Shown here: in pieces, positions 44,102 through 54,859 of the stretch
Layout: the number at the start of each line of letters is the position of its first letter
How positions within the stretch are numbered: the first letter of the stretch is position 1
From: Gymnothorax reevesii
Taxonomy: Eukaryota > Chordata > Actinopteri > Anguilliformes > Muraenidae
DNA: 64,000 nucleotides
Direction of reading: 5' to 3'
Assembly (NCBI GenBank): GCA_029721435.1
Contig: CM056587.1
Location: 15,347,667 to 15,411,666 of the forward strand
Made by a program: the position numbers and the translations under genes
The notes under the pieces: generated by a model
Databases searched by the model: none
What the model was told of the DNA's origin: nothing
Seen by the model: only the letters and a program-made list of their open reading frames with translations

Positions 44102-44600
44102 TACGGAAGTGCCTGGGAAGTGCAATGACACGAAAAAAATATGTTGTGGCCACGAGACATAAATCGTTCCCTCGATTTAATTATCTCGTTCCCACAACTT
44201 AGTTATTTCGTGGCCACAAAATACAAGTCGTTCTCACAAATTAGCTATTTTGTGGCCACGACACACAAGTTGTTCCCATGATTTAGCTATTTTGTGGCCG
44301 CGAGTTACAATTCATTCCCACGATTTAGCTTTCGCATGGCCACAAGATACAAGTCATTCCCTCAATTTAAATTAACGAAATTGAGGGAACGAGTTATATG
44401 TTGTGGCCATGAGTTAACTAAATTGTCGGAACGACTTGCATTTCATGGCCACAAATTAGCTACGTTGTGGGAAAGACTTGTATTTTATGGCCACGAAATA
44501 ACAAAGTTGTGGGAACGAGATAATTAAATCAAGGGAACGACTTATATCTCATGGCCACGTCTTATATTTTTTCGTGTCATTGCACTTCCCGGGCTCCGTA
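44102..44600. mobile_element. Fold-back element made of 42-bp tandem repeats (499 bp)
   Basis: The whole element is a palindrome: TACGGA...TCCGTA ends, GGGAAGTGCAATGACACGAA near each end inverted, and arms filled with a repeated unit containing GTGGCCAC, ACAAGTCGTTCCC and ATTTAGCTATTT. GGCC cores fall at 44148, 44212, 44254, 44296 and 44338 in the left arm and 44405, 44447, 44489 and 44553 in the right. Spacing is 64-42-42-42 against 42-42-64. The left arm has one unit more. The axis lies near 44370. GTTTTA flanks both sides (44096-44101, 44601-44606), a 6-bp target duplication. Non-coding; superfamily unknown. Confidence 0.88.
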
Positions 44601-45021
44601 GTTTTACTTTTGTTTAAATAAATTAATAAATAAATAAATAGTTTGCTATCTGCTTCGTATTCTTTGAATAAATGTGTTCCATTTCTAATTGCTTAATTTG
44701 TCACTATAGCTTAGTAAATAAAGAGGAATGAATAATCAAATTACAACCCCAATTCCGAAATGGGTGGGAAAAGTGTAAATGGTGAATAAAATCAAAACGC
44801 AATGACTTTCAAGTCACACCAGCCAGTATTTTATTCACAATAGAACAGAGATAACATAGCAAAAATGTTGAAACTGAGAAATTTAACAATTCTATCCATA
44901 AAATGAGCTCATTTCAAATTTGATGGCTGCTACAGGTCTCAAAACAGTTGGGACAGGGGCCTGTTTACCATGGTGTAGCATCCCCTCTTCTTTTAAACAC
45001 AGAGTGGAGGCGTCTGGGCAT

Positions 45022-45312
45022 TCAGGAGACAAGCATCTTGAGTTTAGCCATTGGAATTTGATCTGACTCTTGTTTAATAAGGGCTTCCAGCTGCTGGAGA
45101 GTTTTGGGTCTCCTTTGACAGACTTTTCGTTTAATTATGCGCCAAATGTTCTCAATCGGTAAAAGATCAGGGCTGCAGCCAGGCCAGTTCAGCACAGGGA
45201 CTCTTCTACTACAAAGCCACACTGTTGTAATAGCTGCAGTATGTGGTTTTGCACTGTCCTGCTGAAATACACAAGGCCTTCCCTGGAATAGATGTCGTCT
45301 GGAGGGGAGCAA
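45022..45312 (-). pseudogene. Tc1-like transposase, C-terminal part (DD34E Asp and Glu)
   Basis: FQQDSAKPHTAAITTVWLCS carries the second Asp, and CSPDLLPIENIWR the final Glu. There are 34 residues between them, the Tc1 spacing. It continues through KRKVCQRRPKTLQQLEALIK to an ordinary C terminus. Together with the frames at 45360-45620 and 45820-46032 it would make a full but frame-broken enzyme. Confidence 0.88.
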
Positions 45313-45359
45313 ATGTTACTCTAAAACCTTTATATACCTTTCAGCATTCATGGTGCTTT

Positions 45360-45620
45360 TTAAAACATGCAAGTGTCCCACACCATATGCACTAATGCAT
45401 CCCCATACCACAGAGATGCTGGCTTTTGAACTGAACGCCGATAACAGGAGGGGTGGTCTTTCCCCTCTTTAGCCCGGAGGAAATGACGCCCATGATTTCC
45501 AACAAGAATAACAAATTTGGACTCATCTGACCACACGACAATTTGCCACTTTGCTACAATCCATTTTAAATGAGCCTTGGCCCACAGAACGCGGCGGTGC
45601 TTCTGGATCATGCTCAACAA
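45360..45620 (-). pseudogene. Tc1-like transposase, middle part (first Asp)
   Basis: KHRRVLWAKAHLKWIVAKWQ then IVVWSDESKFVILVGNHGR: WSDES carries the first catalytic Asp. The frame shifts near ASLWYGDALVHMVW, where GVWG is expected. Confidence 0.85.
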
Positions 45621-45819
45621 TGGCTTCCTTTTTGCATGATAGAGTTTTAGGTGGCATCTATAGGTTGCACGGGGGACTGTGTTTACAGACAGTGGTTTCT
45701 TGAAGTATTCATGGGCCCATTTAGTAATGTCAATGACAAAATCATGCCGGTGAGTGATGCAGTGGCGTCTGAGGGCCTGAAGATCACGGGCATCCAGTAA
45801 AGGTCTTCAGCCTTGTCCC

Positions 45820-46032
45820 TTACACACAGATTTTTCCATTTTCTCTAAATCTTTTGATAAAGTTATGCACTGTCGATGATGATACGTTCAAAGCCTTTGC
45901 TATTTGACGTTGAGAAACATTGTTTTTAAAGTATTCCACAATTTTTTTACACAAGCCTTCACAGGTTGGAGAGCCTCTGGCCATCTTTACATCTGAGAGA
46001 CTCAGCCTTTTATAGCCAATGATGTTACACAC
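45820..46032 (-). pseudogene. Tc1-like transposase, N-terminal helix-turn-helix (70 aa)
   Basis: Contains MARGSPTCEGLCKKIVEYF then SQRQIAKALNVSSSTVHNFI, a paired-type helix-turn-helix used to bind the terminal repeats. MARG is the likely original start. The frame breaks soon after FRENGKICV. Confidence 0.85.
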
Positions 46033-46330
46033 CTGATGCCAGTTAACTTAATTACTAGGCAAATGTTCTTTTAGCTGATTCTCTTATATATTAATTGCGT
46101 TTTCAGTCCTTTTTTGCCTGTGTCCCAACTTTTTTGAGACCTGTTGCTGCCAGAAAATTTGAAATGAGCTTATTTTGTGGATAAAAATGTATAATGTCTC
46201 CGTTTCAACATTTGAAGTGTTATCTATGTTCTATAACATATTGGCTCATGTGATATGAAAGTCATTGCATTTTGATTTTATTCACAATTTACACTTCGTC
46301 CCAACTATTTCGGAGTTTAGGTTGTAAAAC

Positions 46331-46794
46331 AATTGTACTTATCTTCAAAATTTGGGTGTTGCACAAGTTATTGCACAAAAATTTCTGAGAATGCCCGCCA
46401 CATTGAGCTTGTGGAGATAAGAGACTTGTTTTCTTTATCACAAAATCCATCACAGATTTCTCTGAAGCCAATCCTGTCTTCTGATAATAATACCTTGAAA
46501 TCAGCACCTCTTAGAATTGCTCTGCCTGCACTTCAAATAATCATTTTCCATTTAAAGTTACTCATCATCACAATAAACAATGAAAAAATAGCATAAGACA
46601 AAGCAGCTTTTGTCCATGCTGACTAATGTCTTAGATTCATAGTAGAACAATGCTGTGCTAAACAGATAAATCAACGAAATATATGATTCTAGCTGTCTGT
46701 TTTAATGCGCATTATGCAACAAATCAGTCAAAAATCATCCTCTTCATCAAGCCTCCCTTGTCTAATGACCTCCACCATTTAATTCCCCAAAAAA
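46331..46794. other. Intergenic, no gene recognised
   Basis: AT-rich with no repeat ends seen. Frames at 46289-46507 and 46333-46596 lack any domain. Confidence 0.4.
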
Positions 46795-47500
46795 TTCCAT
46801 GCAATTCCATGCTGGAAAAAGTTGGGATATGATGGAAAATGCACATAAAAACAGAGTAATTATTACTTTGCATTGTAGTTCATTGCAGACAGTATGAATG
46901 CAAGATATTTAATGTTTTATCAGGTTAATTTCATTTTATTTGTGCATAAACTGTAATGATTTTGCCTTGCAGTCCCTTCCCCTCCGACTGGTTTCGCCTC
47001 CACTTCAATGAGCCACACCTGTTGCTCGCTGAAGTGGACGTGAAGTTAAGAGTATTTAAGAGCTGCACTGCCAAATGGCATTGCAGCTGCATTCTGGAGT
47101 TTTAGCCCTGTCATGTTTTGCTGCTGCTCCCGTGCCAATAGTTATTTTTCTTCTTACTATAATTAAATGTTTTCTATTTATTATATCAGCCTGTACGAAT
47201 GGGTCCCTTTATCCGCTTTTGGGTACATGGTCCCAGTGCCTGCCGGGTTGCAGATTGCATCCGGCGGGACAAAACCATGACAAACATCCATTCTTAGTAT
47301 TCAGGCCACCAATGCATTCCAAAAAAATTTGGGAAGTTTCGGCAAATAATTCAGAGAAAAATTGAATAAGGATTTTGAAACAGTTGACGTGAGCAGATGA
47401 TTGTAATCATGATTTGGTGCAAATGCAGTGTCCAGGCAAGGCACAGTCCCTCCAGAGCAAAGATTGGTAATATTGACCACCAAAAAATTCAAGGGGAATA
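46795..47500 (+). mobile_element. Tc1-like fragment interrupted by an LTR-like insertion
   Basis: The left repeat (46795-46951: GGAAAAAGTTGGGATATG, TTGCAGACAGTATGAATGC, TTTCATTTTATTTGTGC) stops at ...ATAAAC and resumes at AACATCCATTCTTAG (47284). It continues through a 5' leader (TTGACGTGAGCAGATGATTG). The transposase proper is missing. A relative of the left repeat lies at 59030-59090. Confidence 0.7.
46952..47283. mobile_element. Solo LTR or short TIR element (332 bp) in the Tc1 copy
   Basis: Ends are TGTAATGATTTTGCC and, inverted, TGTCATGGTTTTGTC, 12 of 15 matching. A TATA-like GTATTTAAGAG (about 47050) and an ATTAAATG (about 47163) occupy positions like those in an LTR. AAC (or AAAC) flanks both sides, a 3-4 bp duplication. 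TG...CA ends favour a solo LTR; the inverted repeat would also suit a DNA MITE. Confidence 0.55.
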
Positions 47501-47726
47501 ATTATTCCAACTTTTGCCACCATTCAATGTACTACCAATATTCATCCAGCATCTTACCTGCTTATTCCTGTTCAAGATCTTAGGGATGCATGCATTGCAT
47601 TAGACACGAAGCAGCATTCTTTGCGACGCAGGCCAACAGTGCCTTGCAGGGCAAGTTAACCTGACCTGTGTAACTTCGGAAGGAGCGAGGAATGCAGAGC
47701 ACCTGGAGGAAACCCCCGCATATATA

Positions 47727-48643
47727 CACTCAAAAAAATAGTTTGTTGGGTGAACATAATAAAATTATGGAAAGTATTTCCACCCAATCATAATACGTTA
47801 ATTTAGCAACAAATTATTTTATTGAGTGACATAAATGTAAATATGCTGGTTCAACATAAGGTGTTGGTGTTACTATTACTCAATTACAAGGGGTAAGTCC
47901 AACATAATAATCATTTGTTGGGTGAACATACAAAATTTATGGAAAGTATTTCCACTAAGCATTCTCACACAGCCATGTTTCTATATATCATGTTTTGTGG
48001 GTGGGGGAAACCAGAGTACCCAGAGGACACCCACTCAAACACAGGGGGAACATGCAAACTCCACACAGAAAGGCCCCAGGCCAGATTCAAACCCACAACC
48101 TTCTTGCTGTGAGGCAGTAGTGCTAACTACTGTGCCACCATGCAGTTGTTGACAGTCATTTCAGTCATATGAAAATCAGCAGTTATAATTCAATGGAAGT
48201 CAATTCTGACATCAATATTTGTTTTAAACAATGTAAACATTTGTTATCCAAGTTTATGACAGTTGATATCAAGTTAGGAAAAAATAAAACCTAAAAGCAA
48301 ACAGGATTTCTTGAGATTTAACTTGTCCGCCTGCCCTCTCTCTTTCGTGCGTAGCTCTGCCTTCTTCTGCAACTTCCGGAAGTAAAGTTTGTAAATGCAC
48401 TCCCTGCTCGCACACTACTGCCACCCTCTGTTCTGGAGTTGTACACGCCATTTGATATCCTACCCAAAAAGCATTAGGTTCTGTCAGCATAACTGAATTT
48501 AGTAAATGTTAAGTTATTGCACATCATGCTAAAATAACATGACTTAATGATGTTCAACCACAAAACATGACTTTATATGGTAGAAGCAACATGTTACACT
48601 TAGATTAATGTAGCAGACACCCAATCTGGTTTTTTTTGAGTGT
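47727..48643. mobile_element. MITE with ACACTCAAAAAAA ends, carrying a second repeat
   Basis: TACACTCAAAAAAATAG at the left is mirrored as TTTTTTTTGAGTGTA at the right. Two close copies of a phrase (TTTGTTGGGTGAACATA ... TTATGGAAAGTATTTCCAC) lie at 47742-47785 and 47908-47957, a direct duplication. The tRNA-like repeat at 47985-48150 sits inside. No coding capacity. Confidence 0.65.
47985..48150 (-). repeat. tRNA-like SINE-type repeat
   Basis: On the minus strand: GGTGGCACAGTAGTTAGCAC (A box-like) then GGTTGTGGGTTTGAATCTGG (B box-like, about 40 bases later), and a tail TTTGCATGTTCCCCCTG... ending GGTTTCCCCCACCC. This is a widespread fish repeat. The tRNA-type promoter is degraded. Confidence 0.7.
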
Positions 48644-49385
48644 ATGGATAACTGTCAGGCTCCACACTCACATGCCCCAGCTGAGATTCTGAATTTTATC
48701 CCAGGTCCTTCTTGACCTAGGTTTTTGCCCTTTGCGCCATATTCAGATTTCTGAAATTACTTTGTCCAGTGAGCAGGCACCCATGGTCCCTTTCCTTTAA
48801 CGTGTGTTATCAAATGCCCACAAGATGGCAGCAGACTAACATCACATGGTTTACCAGTCCAGTTTTCAGTCCTTTGGACAAGAAGGCTCAAGAGATTTTT
48901 TGATGTTTCAAATTGCAATTTTTTTTAAATTTTGCCTAGAATACAAAGGAAGTGAAACTCAGCACGATAACATAAAACCCCCCAGTTGTTTGCAGTCTTG
49001 GACTCAACCAGTGATCCAGAGCCTTGTGAGTTTTGGCCAGTCGCAGACTGAAGGCAAATATGGAGTATTCAGCAAATATGCAGAAATCTATTCCAACATA
49101 ACCCCAATTCAAAAGATGGGCCATGATGAACAAATAAGTTGGATTGTGCGGATGATTTTTTTTATTTTTTATTTAAGCACATTAATATTTTTATGTGGAA
49201 CAGTATTGATCATCAAGCAAGCAAGTGGGGTCATTTAATATGATTATGTGCCATTTTAACACTGTTATTAATCTTACAAATGCTATCTGCAGTGACTTTG
49301 TCAATCTACTACTTTTATAAAATATTTTCAGTGATTTTTATAAGCATTGACACATTGTTTGTGGTGTCACAAATGACCTTAGAAT
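48644..49385. other. Intergenic, no gene confidently recognised
   Basis: A 130-residue plus frame (48846-49238) ends in a hydrophobic stretch, FFIFYLSTLIFLCGTVLIIK, but has no recognisable domain, start context or splice sites. I treat it as chance. Confidence 0.35.
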
Positions 49386-49866
49386 TTGATTTGATTTGAT
49401 TTGATTTATTTCATTCATTCATACACCAAGAACAGGGATCCAACAGAACAGCCAAGGAATAATTGGCACATGAAAAGGACATCCCAAGTAACCTTCCCGA
49501 AGCTTTTAAGAGGGTAGCCTGACAAAAAATAATGCCAAATACGCACAATACATGAAACATATGACAAATACTGCAGAAAAACAACACAATAGCCCCTATC
49601 AGTTCATTAGTCCATCATAAATCAAAGAATATCAAGTCCTTTCTTCAATAGCATTGCATTTCAAAACTCTGGAGAGAGATGGTGAACCATGATCAAGAAA
49701 ATGATTACAGCCTATACCCCACCACTTTAGACAGTCTGAACAGCATTAGTAGCAACAATCAGGCAACAGTCATCAGTAGACCTGTGTCAGTGGATTTAAG
49801 ATGCAGTTTTAGTTCACGAGACACAATGAAATAAATCAGAATACCAATCAGGAGTAGCAGCATCAG

Positions 49867-50238
49867 TTAATCATAGATTGACAACAGCAGCTTCTTTAAA
49901 TTTCTCTTAAATAGAGAATGTGACATTTTAATGCTGTCATTGAGCTCATTCCATATCTGCGGCCCCCTGCCCACAACACTCAGACTGGTAGATTTAAGCC
50001 TTTGTTTTTTCCCCATGATAAAGTGTTTCTTCCCAGTACTGTATAAATGCAGAGGACGGCAGACTGGAACGAGATCACACAGCACAGAATTCATACCATG
50101 AACAACCTGATACATCGTAAATGCATTGTGATAAATATTCATTTCAGTGAGCCGAAGTAGAGCGTATCTGCGAAAAAGAGGGGTGGTCGGAGAATTACCT
50201 TCGGCCCATGATAAGGCATGTATAACCTTCTTTTGCAA
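49867..50238 (-). pseudogene. LINE ORF2 C-terminal part
   Basis: Includes QKKVIHALSWAEGNSPTTPL and SLSVVGRGPQIWNELNDSIK then MSHSLFKRNLKKLLLS, the GPxIWNxLP-type C-terminal block found in this LINE group. The stop at 49867-49869 seems authentic for the family. Confidence 0.78.
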
Positions 50239-50244
50239 TGTTTG

Positions 50245-50697
50245 TCATTTTATTAAATGGCTCGGAAAAGTATTACACCATATAATATTACAGTAGTTTA
50301 AATGAGGCTCAACTAAAGATCTGTATAATGTTAGGAGGGCTGGGAGTGGGAGGAAATGTCTAAGTTTCAAAAACAATGCAACATATTTTGACAACTTTAA
50401 TGTTAACTCATCAATATGAAACTTGAAGTTTAAGAGTTCATCAATTTGAACTCCCAAGAATTTTGTAGATTTTACTCTATTAATATGTTGTCCATTTATT
50501 TTGAGACAGATGGGCTCAGCATTACTTTGCTTCCTATAAGACTGGAATAGAACAAAATTTGTCTCACTAATATTGAGAGGAAGTTTATTACATTTAAACC
50601 AAGTATCCACTTTTGTAAGTTCATGGTTTAGCGTATCCTGAAGTTCAGATAAGCTCTCATGTGACAGAAACAGGTTGGTATCGTCAGCAAACAACAC
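50245..50697 (-). pseudogene. LINE reverse transcriptase, catalytic FADD part
   Basis: Begins MLFADDTNLF, the paired catalytic Asp residues of the polymerase. It continues to KSTKFLGVQIDELLNFKFHI and TLYRSLVEPHLNYCNIIW, conserved thumb-proximal blocks. The methionine is only the first in frame after a stop, not a true start. Confidence 0.88.
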
Positions 50698-50801
50698 TTT
50701 ATGTAAAACACTGTAACAGTTTACAGAGTCATTTATTAGAGAAAAAAGAGGAGTGGTTCCAGGATAGAACCCTGGGGTACTCCATATTTCAGGGTTTTTT
50801 T

Positions 50802-51422
50802 TTATATAGATCTGTAGCCGTTTATATAAACAAGTTGTCCTCTTCCGTACATGTAACTTCTGAACCAGCTGAGGGCAATGCCTCTTATACCATAGTGCTG
50901 AAGCTTACATCGAAGGATCTCAAAATCAATAGTGTCAAATGCCTTAGATAGATCCAGGAAAACACCAATACCATAAAGGCCTTTCTCAATAGCTTCATTA
51001 ATATTTTCCACAAGATCTAGTACTGCCATGCATGTTGTCCTTTGTTTCCTGAAGCCATATTGTGAAGGGGCAAGAATATTAAAGTCATTCAGATAATCAG
51101 TAAGTCTCCTGTACACAACTCTCTCCAATACTTTGGAGACAGCAGGTAGTATAGATATCGGCCGATAATTACCCAGATCGTTTTTATTGCCAGACTTAAA
51201 GACTGGTACGATTCTCGCTGACTTAGTCATATTTGGCACAATTCCAGAAGTTAATGAAAGATTTATAATATAGGCAAGAAGTTCAGCAAGATTTGGGGTA
51301 ACTACCATAAAGATATTGTTGAAAAGATGCAGCCAGTGGTTGGCTGATTTTATTACAAAGATTTTCACCAATGGAGATGAAATGATCATTGAAGATATTT
51401 GCAAGCTCAGCAATGCCAGCAC
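50802..51422 (-). pseudogene. LINE reverse transcriptase, fingers and palm
   Basis: Shows [20 protein letters not shown] then [30 protein letters not shown] and [13 protein letters not shown]. The last carries the first catalytic Asp of the polymerase. It ends at GYRSI, followed out of frame by GVPQGSIL near 50780 (minus strand). Confidence 0.88.
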
Positions 51423-51486
51423 TCTGGCAAGTTTACCAGCCGTTCATTGTGATCCTTCTATCAGGAAGTACAGTTTCTTTGCAGCC

Positions 51487-51999
51487 TCAATTTAGGACTT
51501 TGTTGAGGATATTCCATGTTTTTTTGGAGTCACCCTGTGCAGATGTTATGAGATCTGTGAAGTAACCTTTTTTGCGTTTGCGTATTATATGCGTGAGCTT
51601 ATTCCTATATTTTGTATATTCCTCCTTGTTTTTATCATTTGGGTTTTTGATATAGCGTTTATATAATTTATTCTTATGATTGATAGATTTTAGTATTCCC
51701 CTTGTTAGCCAAATATGTTGGTCAGCATCTTTGTATCTAATGGTCTTCTCAGGAATGGTCAAGTAAATTAATCTCTTAATCACAGATATTAAAATATTAC
51801 AAGCCGTATCAGCATCAGTGCAGCCAAAGACTAAGTCCCATGTTTCCATTTTTAAGCATTCACGCAATTTCTGCAGGTTTCTCTCATTAAGAACTTTGGT
51901 ATTTGTTTTATGATGTGGGACTGTCGACTTAATGATCTGGAAGATTTCAGAAATTATAGGCGATATTTTTGGTCGGGTAAGTAGTGTTTTTTGCCCCAA
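51487..51999 (-). pseudogene. LINE ORF2 linker before the reverse transcriptase
   Basis: Basic, helical 170-residue frame with RKRKKGYFTDLITSAQGDSK then KTWNILNKVLN, the conserved KxxWxxIN-type end of the endonuclease-RT linker. A stop and frameshift separate it from the RT frame at 51422. Confidence 0.75.
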
Positions 52000-52150
52000 G
52001 ATATTGGAGATTGCACAGCTTCAGGTTAGATGTACGTTCAGATTGTGTTTGAAATAAAGGATAAGAAAACAGTCTGACTACACTGACTGTCAGAGTGGCG
52101 ATTGTATTTGTTGTTGACAAAATTATAGCAGTTAGTACTCCCATGTTCAA

Positions 52151-53060
52151 GTCTTATATGATATTCTTGTGCTGTAATATATACTGCATTCCAACTTCAT
52201 CCTTAGTTCGTATAATTTTCTTGTATCTGATGTTAATCAAAAGAAAAAACATGACATTATAAGAGGCAACAGTCAAGGTGTGTTATATGTGTTCTGTCAC
52301 TTCTTTTTGCATTTAAAAGTAAATTAAAACAATAAATAATTGCACTGGAGTGTATGCATGCAATTTGAGTTGAAAGCAGTAATTTGCTTGAGGGTTAATT
52401 GTGGAAGAGGGTGCTGAGAGGCGTGTTTGTGGAAATACAAATATATTTTTGGTGTGAGTGTGTGTGCGCGCGCGCGTGTGTGTGTGTATGCAAGGATATA
52501 AGGGTCAGAAGACATGGGGAAGTATGGTTCACAGTTACTAAGCAAGTTACCGAGGAAGAGAGGTCACACTTCACCAGGCTGCAAAACAAGCTCTTCAAAA
52601 ATAAACGAATCAGGCAGAGTTTACTGGTAAAACAACCAAAGGAGGGGAAGCATGCAACTCTAACTATGGAACAGACACAGATCTGAAAAGCAGATGATGT
52701 GGTCCGAATTCTCGGCTATGATATTGGTGAAATTGTCCACATTTACATCACATAGCCTGTTCACAGAACTCTGCTTCACACAATGAAGTATTTCTTGATA
52801 GAGTTTGTGCAGTACGCTGTAAGGACTGGGCACATTGTGGCCAACCATTATACTATCCAATAAACCCCAATAAAAAAAGCAGGATTTTAGGTGGAAAAAT
52901 AGGCTCACCACCTAGGATAGACATAATCATCCCAGAGGTAGAGATTGATACCCTGAACACCCCTTTCGACCCTTCCCAGACTGAAATCTTGCCAAGTAAA
53001 GGGTAGATTTTAAGAAAGACCGACAAAATAAATATCTGTTACAATTTTAAAAAATTTTTA
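52151..53060. other. Intergenic, no gene recognised
   Basis: A GT/GC microsatellite lies at 52457-52490 and yields false frames on both strands. No other structure. Confidence 0.4.
52457..52490. repeat. GTGTGCGC microsatellite
   Basis: GTGTGAGTGTGTGTGCGCGCGCGCGTGTGTG.. run, alternating purine and pyrimidine. Confidence 0.9.
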
Positions 53061-53341
53061 AAAAAAGGTAGCACATCTCAATTCTTCAAATCAAGGAGGA
53101 CAAAAATATTCACATTTCACTTATTTATTTGGGTCACATCATAAAAAACAAACGCTAAAAAAAAAAGTTTGCCGGCTTCGGCAAAAACCCTTCAACAGAG
53201 TGTTTGTAATCATCAGAGCCGAAACGTATAAGCGTTTATTTTTTTAGCTTTTGTTTTTTGTGATGTGAGCCAAATAAATACGTGAAGTGTGAGTATTTTT
53301 GTCTTCCTTGTTTTGAAGAATTGAGTTGTGCTACCTTTTTT
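53061..53341. mobile_element. Palindromic MITE with about 105-bp arms
   Basis: The left arm (53061-53166) and right arm (53238-53341) are inverted copies differing by scattered substitutions: AAAAAAGGTAGCACA, CTCAATTCTTCAAA, ATTTATTTGGGTCACATCA. The 70-bp loop holds TTTGCCGGCTTCGGCAAA, a small perfect stem, and TCAGAGCCGAAACG. Non-coding. Confidence 0.8.
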
Positions 53342-54360
53342 CAATTTTTTGAATATGCTCACTGGATTTTGGGTTTAGCACCCCACTGAGAATCCAACTG
53401 TTGAAGCGCAAGCTCCCTTTCAAATTGTTACAATTATTTACAGTAACAAAGGGCCATCAGTGAATAATTGTACCATGTACAAGCATGGAACATTCACTCC
53501 CCTTTGCTGGAAGAGTAATGGACACCACAGCCTTGCAAACACATTAAAAGTAATGTGTCAACTCACTGAGGTCATCCATTTCTATCTAAATCCCAGTCAG
53601 TGAAACAGGACCTTTATTCCTTCACCACAGTGGTGCATAAACATACAAAGCATCTTTGAAAAATATGATTTGAAATATGAATTCCGAAAGAAGATGCTAA
53701 TAAAATCAAAAGGAGTGATTTGAAAAGTACAAGTTCCCTCTACTACTGTATGTTCAAAACCCGACAACACATTACACTATGTAACAAAATTTTGACTTTT
53801 TGTTTTTCCTGGGCAGAAAGTTATTTCCCAATTGTTTGTACCTAAAGTCAATGGAGAAGACCTTTTTTTTCTCTTCAAACTTTGCTTTTGTGACCTGGGT
53901 GATGAAATTTTCAAGTTCATCCCTTTTCCAAACATTAAAGGTATATTCAGAGCTGACTATGCTAATAGCAATTTTCTAGAGCTTATGAGGATTTTCAAAA
54001 ACTTTCTAGAATGTTGTACAACTTCCAAGAAGTTTCAAGAATTCTCTGTTGTAGAATGTACATGAATTTTAAGAACCTTTAAAAATGTTCTAGATCTTAG
54101 TAATACAGTATATATACAGTGGCTCACCACTCACTACCTCATTTTAGTGTAAGAGCTTGTTTCCAAAACACAGGAAGTGTCAAAATAACAAAAATTTAGA
54201 TAATACCATAGAGCGATATCTGTGCTTCTCACAGATGGTGCACAAATCCAGTTTTAGAAATTCATACTATAAGGTGTATTTTTTCATGGTCAGTTTCTTT
54301 TTCTCTAAAATGCAATAGGCGCCAACATAGAAATAGCAAATTTACTGAAAATCAATAAAA
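53342..54360. other. Intergenic / unclassified repeat
   Basis: The plus frame 53832-54065 (FIPFPNIKGIFRADYANSNF) has the look of a decayed element protein. It may belong with the fragment at 54860-55125, but I cannot name a family. CAGTATATATACAGTGG near 54105 is a repeat-like edge. Confidence 0.35.
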
Positions 54361-54361
54361 T

Positions 54362-54770
54362 GAAGCTGCCGAATAGCTCACTCGGTTACAGCATCGCATT
54401 GCGAAGCAGAGGTGACTATCACGGTGCAGGTTTGGCCCCAGTCGTACCAACCGGCAGTGGTCGGCAGCCTTTTCAGAGTAGCGCACGACTGCCCATTGCG
54501 CTACAGGGATGCAAATTGGGAAGGGTCTGCCGGGAAGGGTATATAAAAATGGTTGTTTCGTTCATTGCTTAAGGGCCTCCTGCAGGCCAGCCAAGCGCTC
54601 GTCGGGAAGATTCAAAGCTTGTTTATGTTCGGGTATAATCCGCCCTCGTTCTGAACTTGCGAGGATTCAACCAATGAGTGTATAAGAAGCAGCAGGCTGA
54701 CAGGCGTGTGCTTAGGAGGATAGCCGTGAACTGTCTTCACTCTCCTGAGTTGGCAGCTAGGGGTCACACA
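54362..54770 (+). repeat. tRNA-like SINE candidate
   Basis: AATAGCTCACTCGGTTACAGC resembles a tRNA A box, and GGTGCAGGTTTGGCCCCAGT a worn B box 52 bases later, the layout of a polymerase III promoter. A long unrelated body follows. The clover-leaf cannot be completed, so this is not a tRNA gene. Confidence 0.5.
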
Positions 54771-54859
54771 TGAGCAAGTCTTGTACATAGTTCCCCAATT
54801 AGGCATTCCAAATTTGGGTGGGATTGTGGATGCCAAATTCAAATTCAAAAAAAAAAAAG

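Larger units (their letters stand above)
44741..46330 (-). mobile_element. Near-complete Tc1-like transposon with about 210-bp inverted repeats
   Basis: The left repeat (44741-44960) and right repeat (46117-46330) are inverted copies: the outer part contains ATTTCGGAATTGGGGTTG (reverse), the middle GCATTTTGATTTTATTCACA and the inner part CAACTTTTTTGAGACCTGTT. Between them the transposase on the minus strand is split into at least three frames. Size of 1.59 kb suits a full element. Frameshifts and stops inactivate it. Confidence 0.88.
49386..52150 (-). mobile_element. Jockey-group LINE, 5'-truncated and decayed
   Basis: Minus strand: linker region (51999-51487), reverse transcriptase (51422-50245) and thumb/C-terminal part (50238-49867), then a 3' untranslated region ending in a GATTT pentamer run (49386-49407 on the plus strand). 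That tail is typical of target-primed retroposons. The apurinic endonuclease expected upstream is absent. Residues such as [17 protein letters not shown] place it near the CR1/L2/Rex1/Daphne lineages; I cannot pick one. Confidence 0.85.

Noticed and set aside
48846..49238. 130-residue plus frame with a hydrophobic C-terminal stretch
   Set aside because: No recognisable domain, poor start context, no splice sites, and composition typical of AT-rich non-coding sequence.
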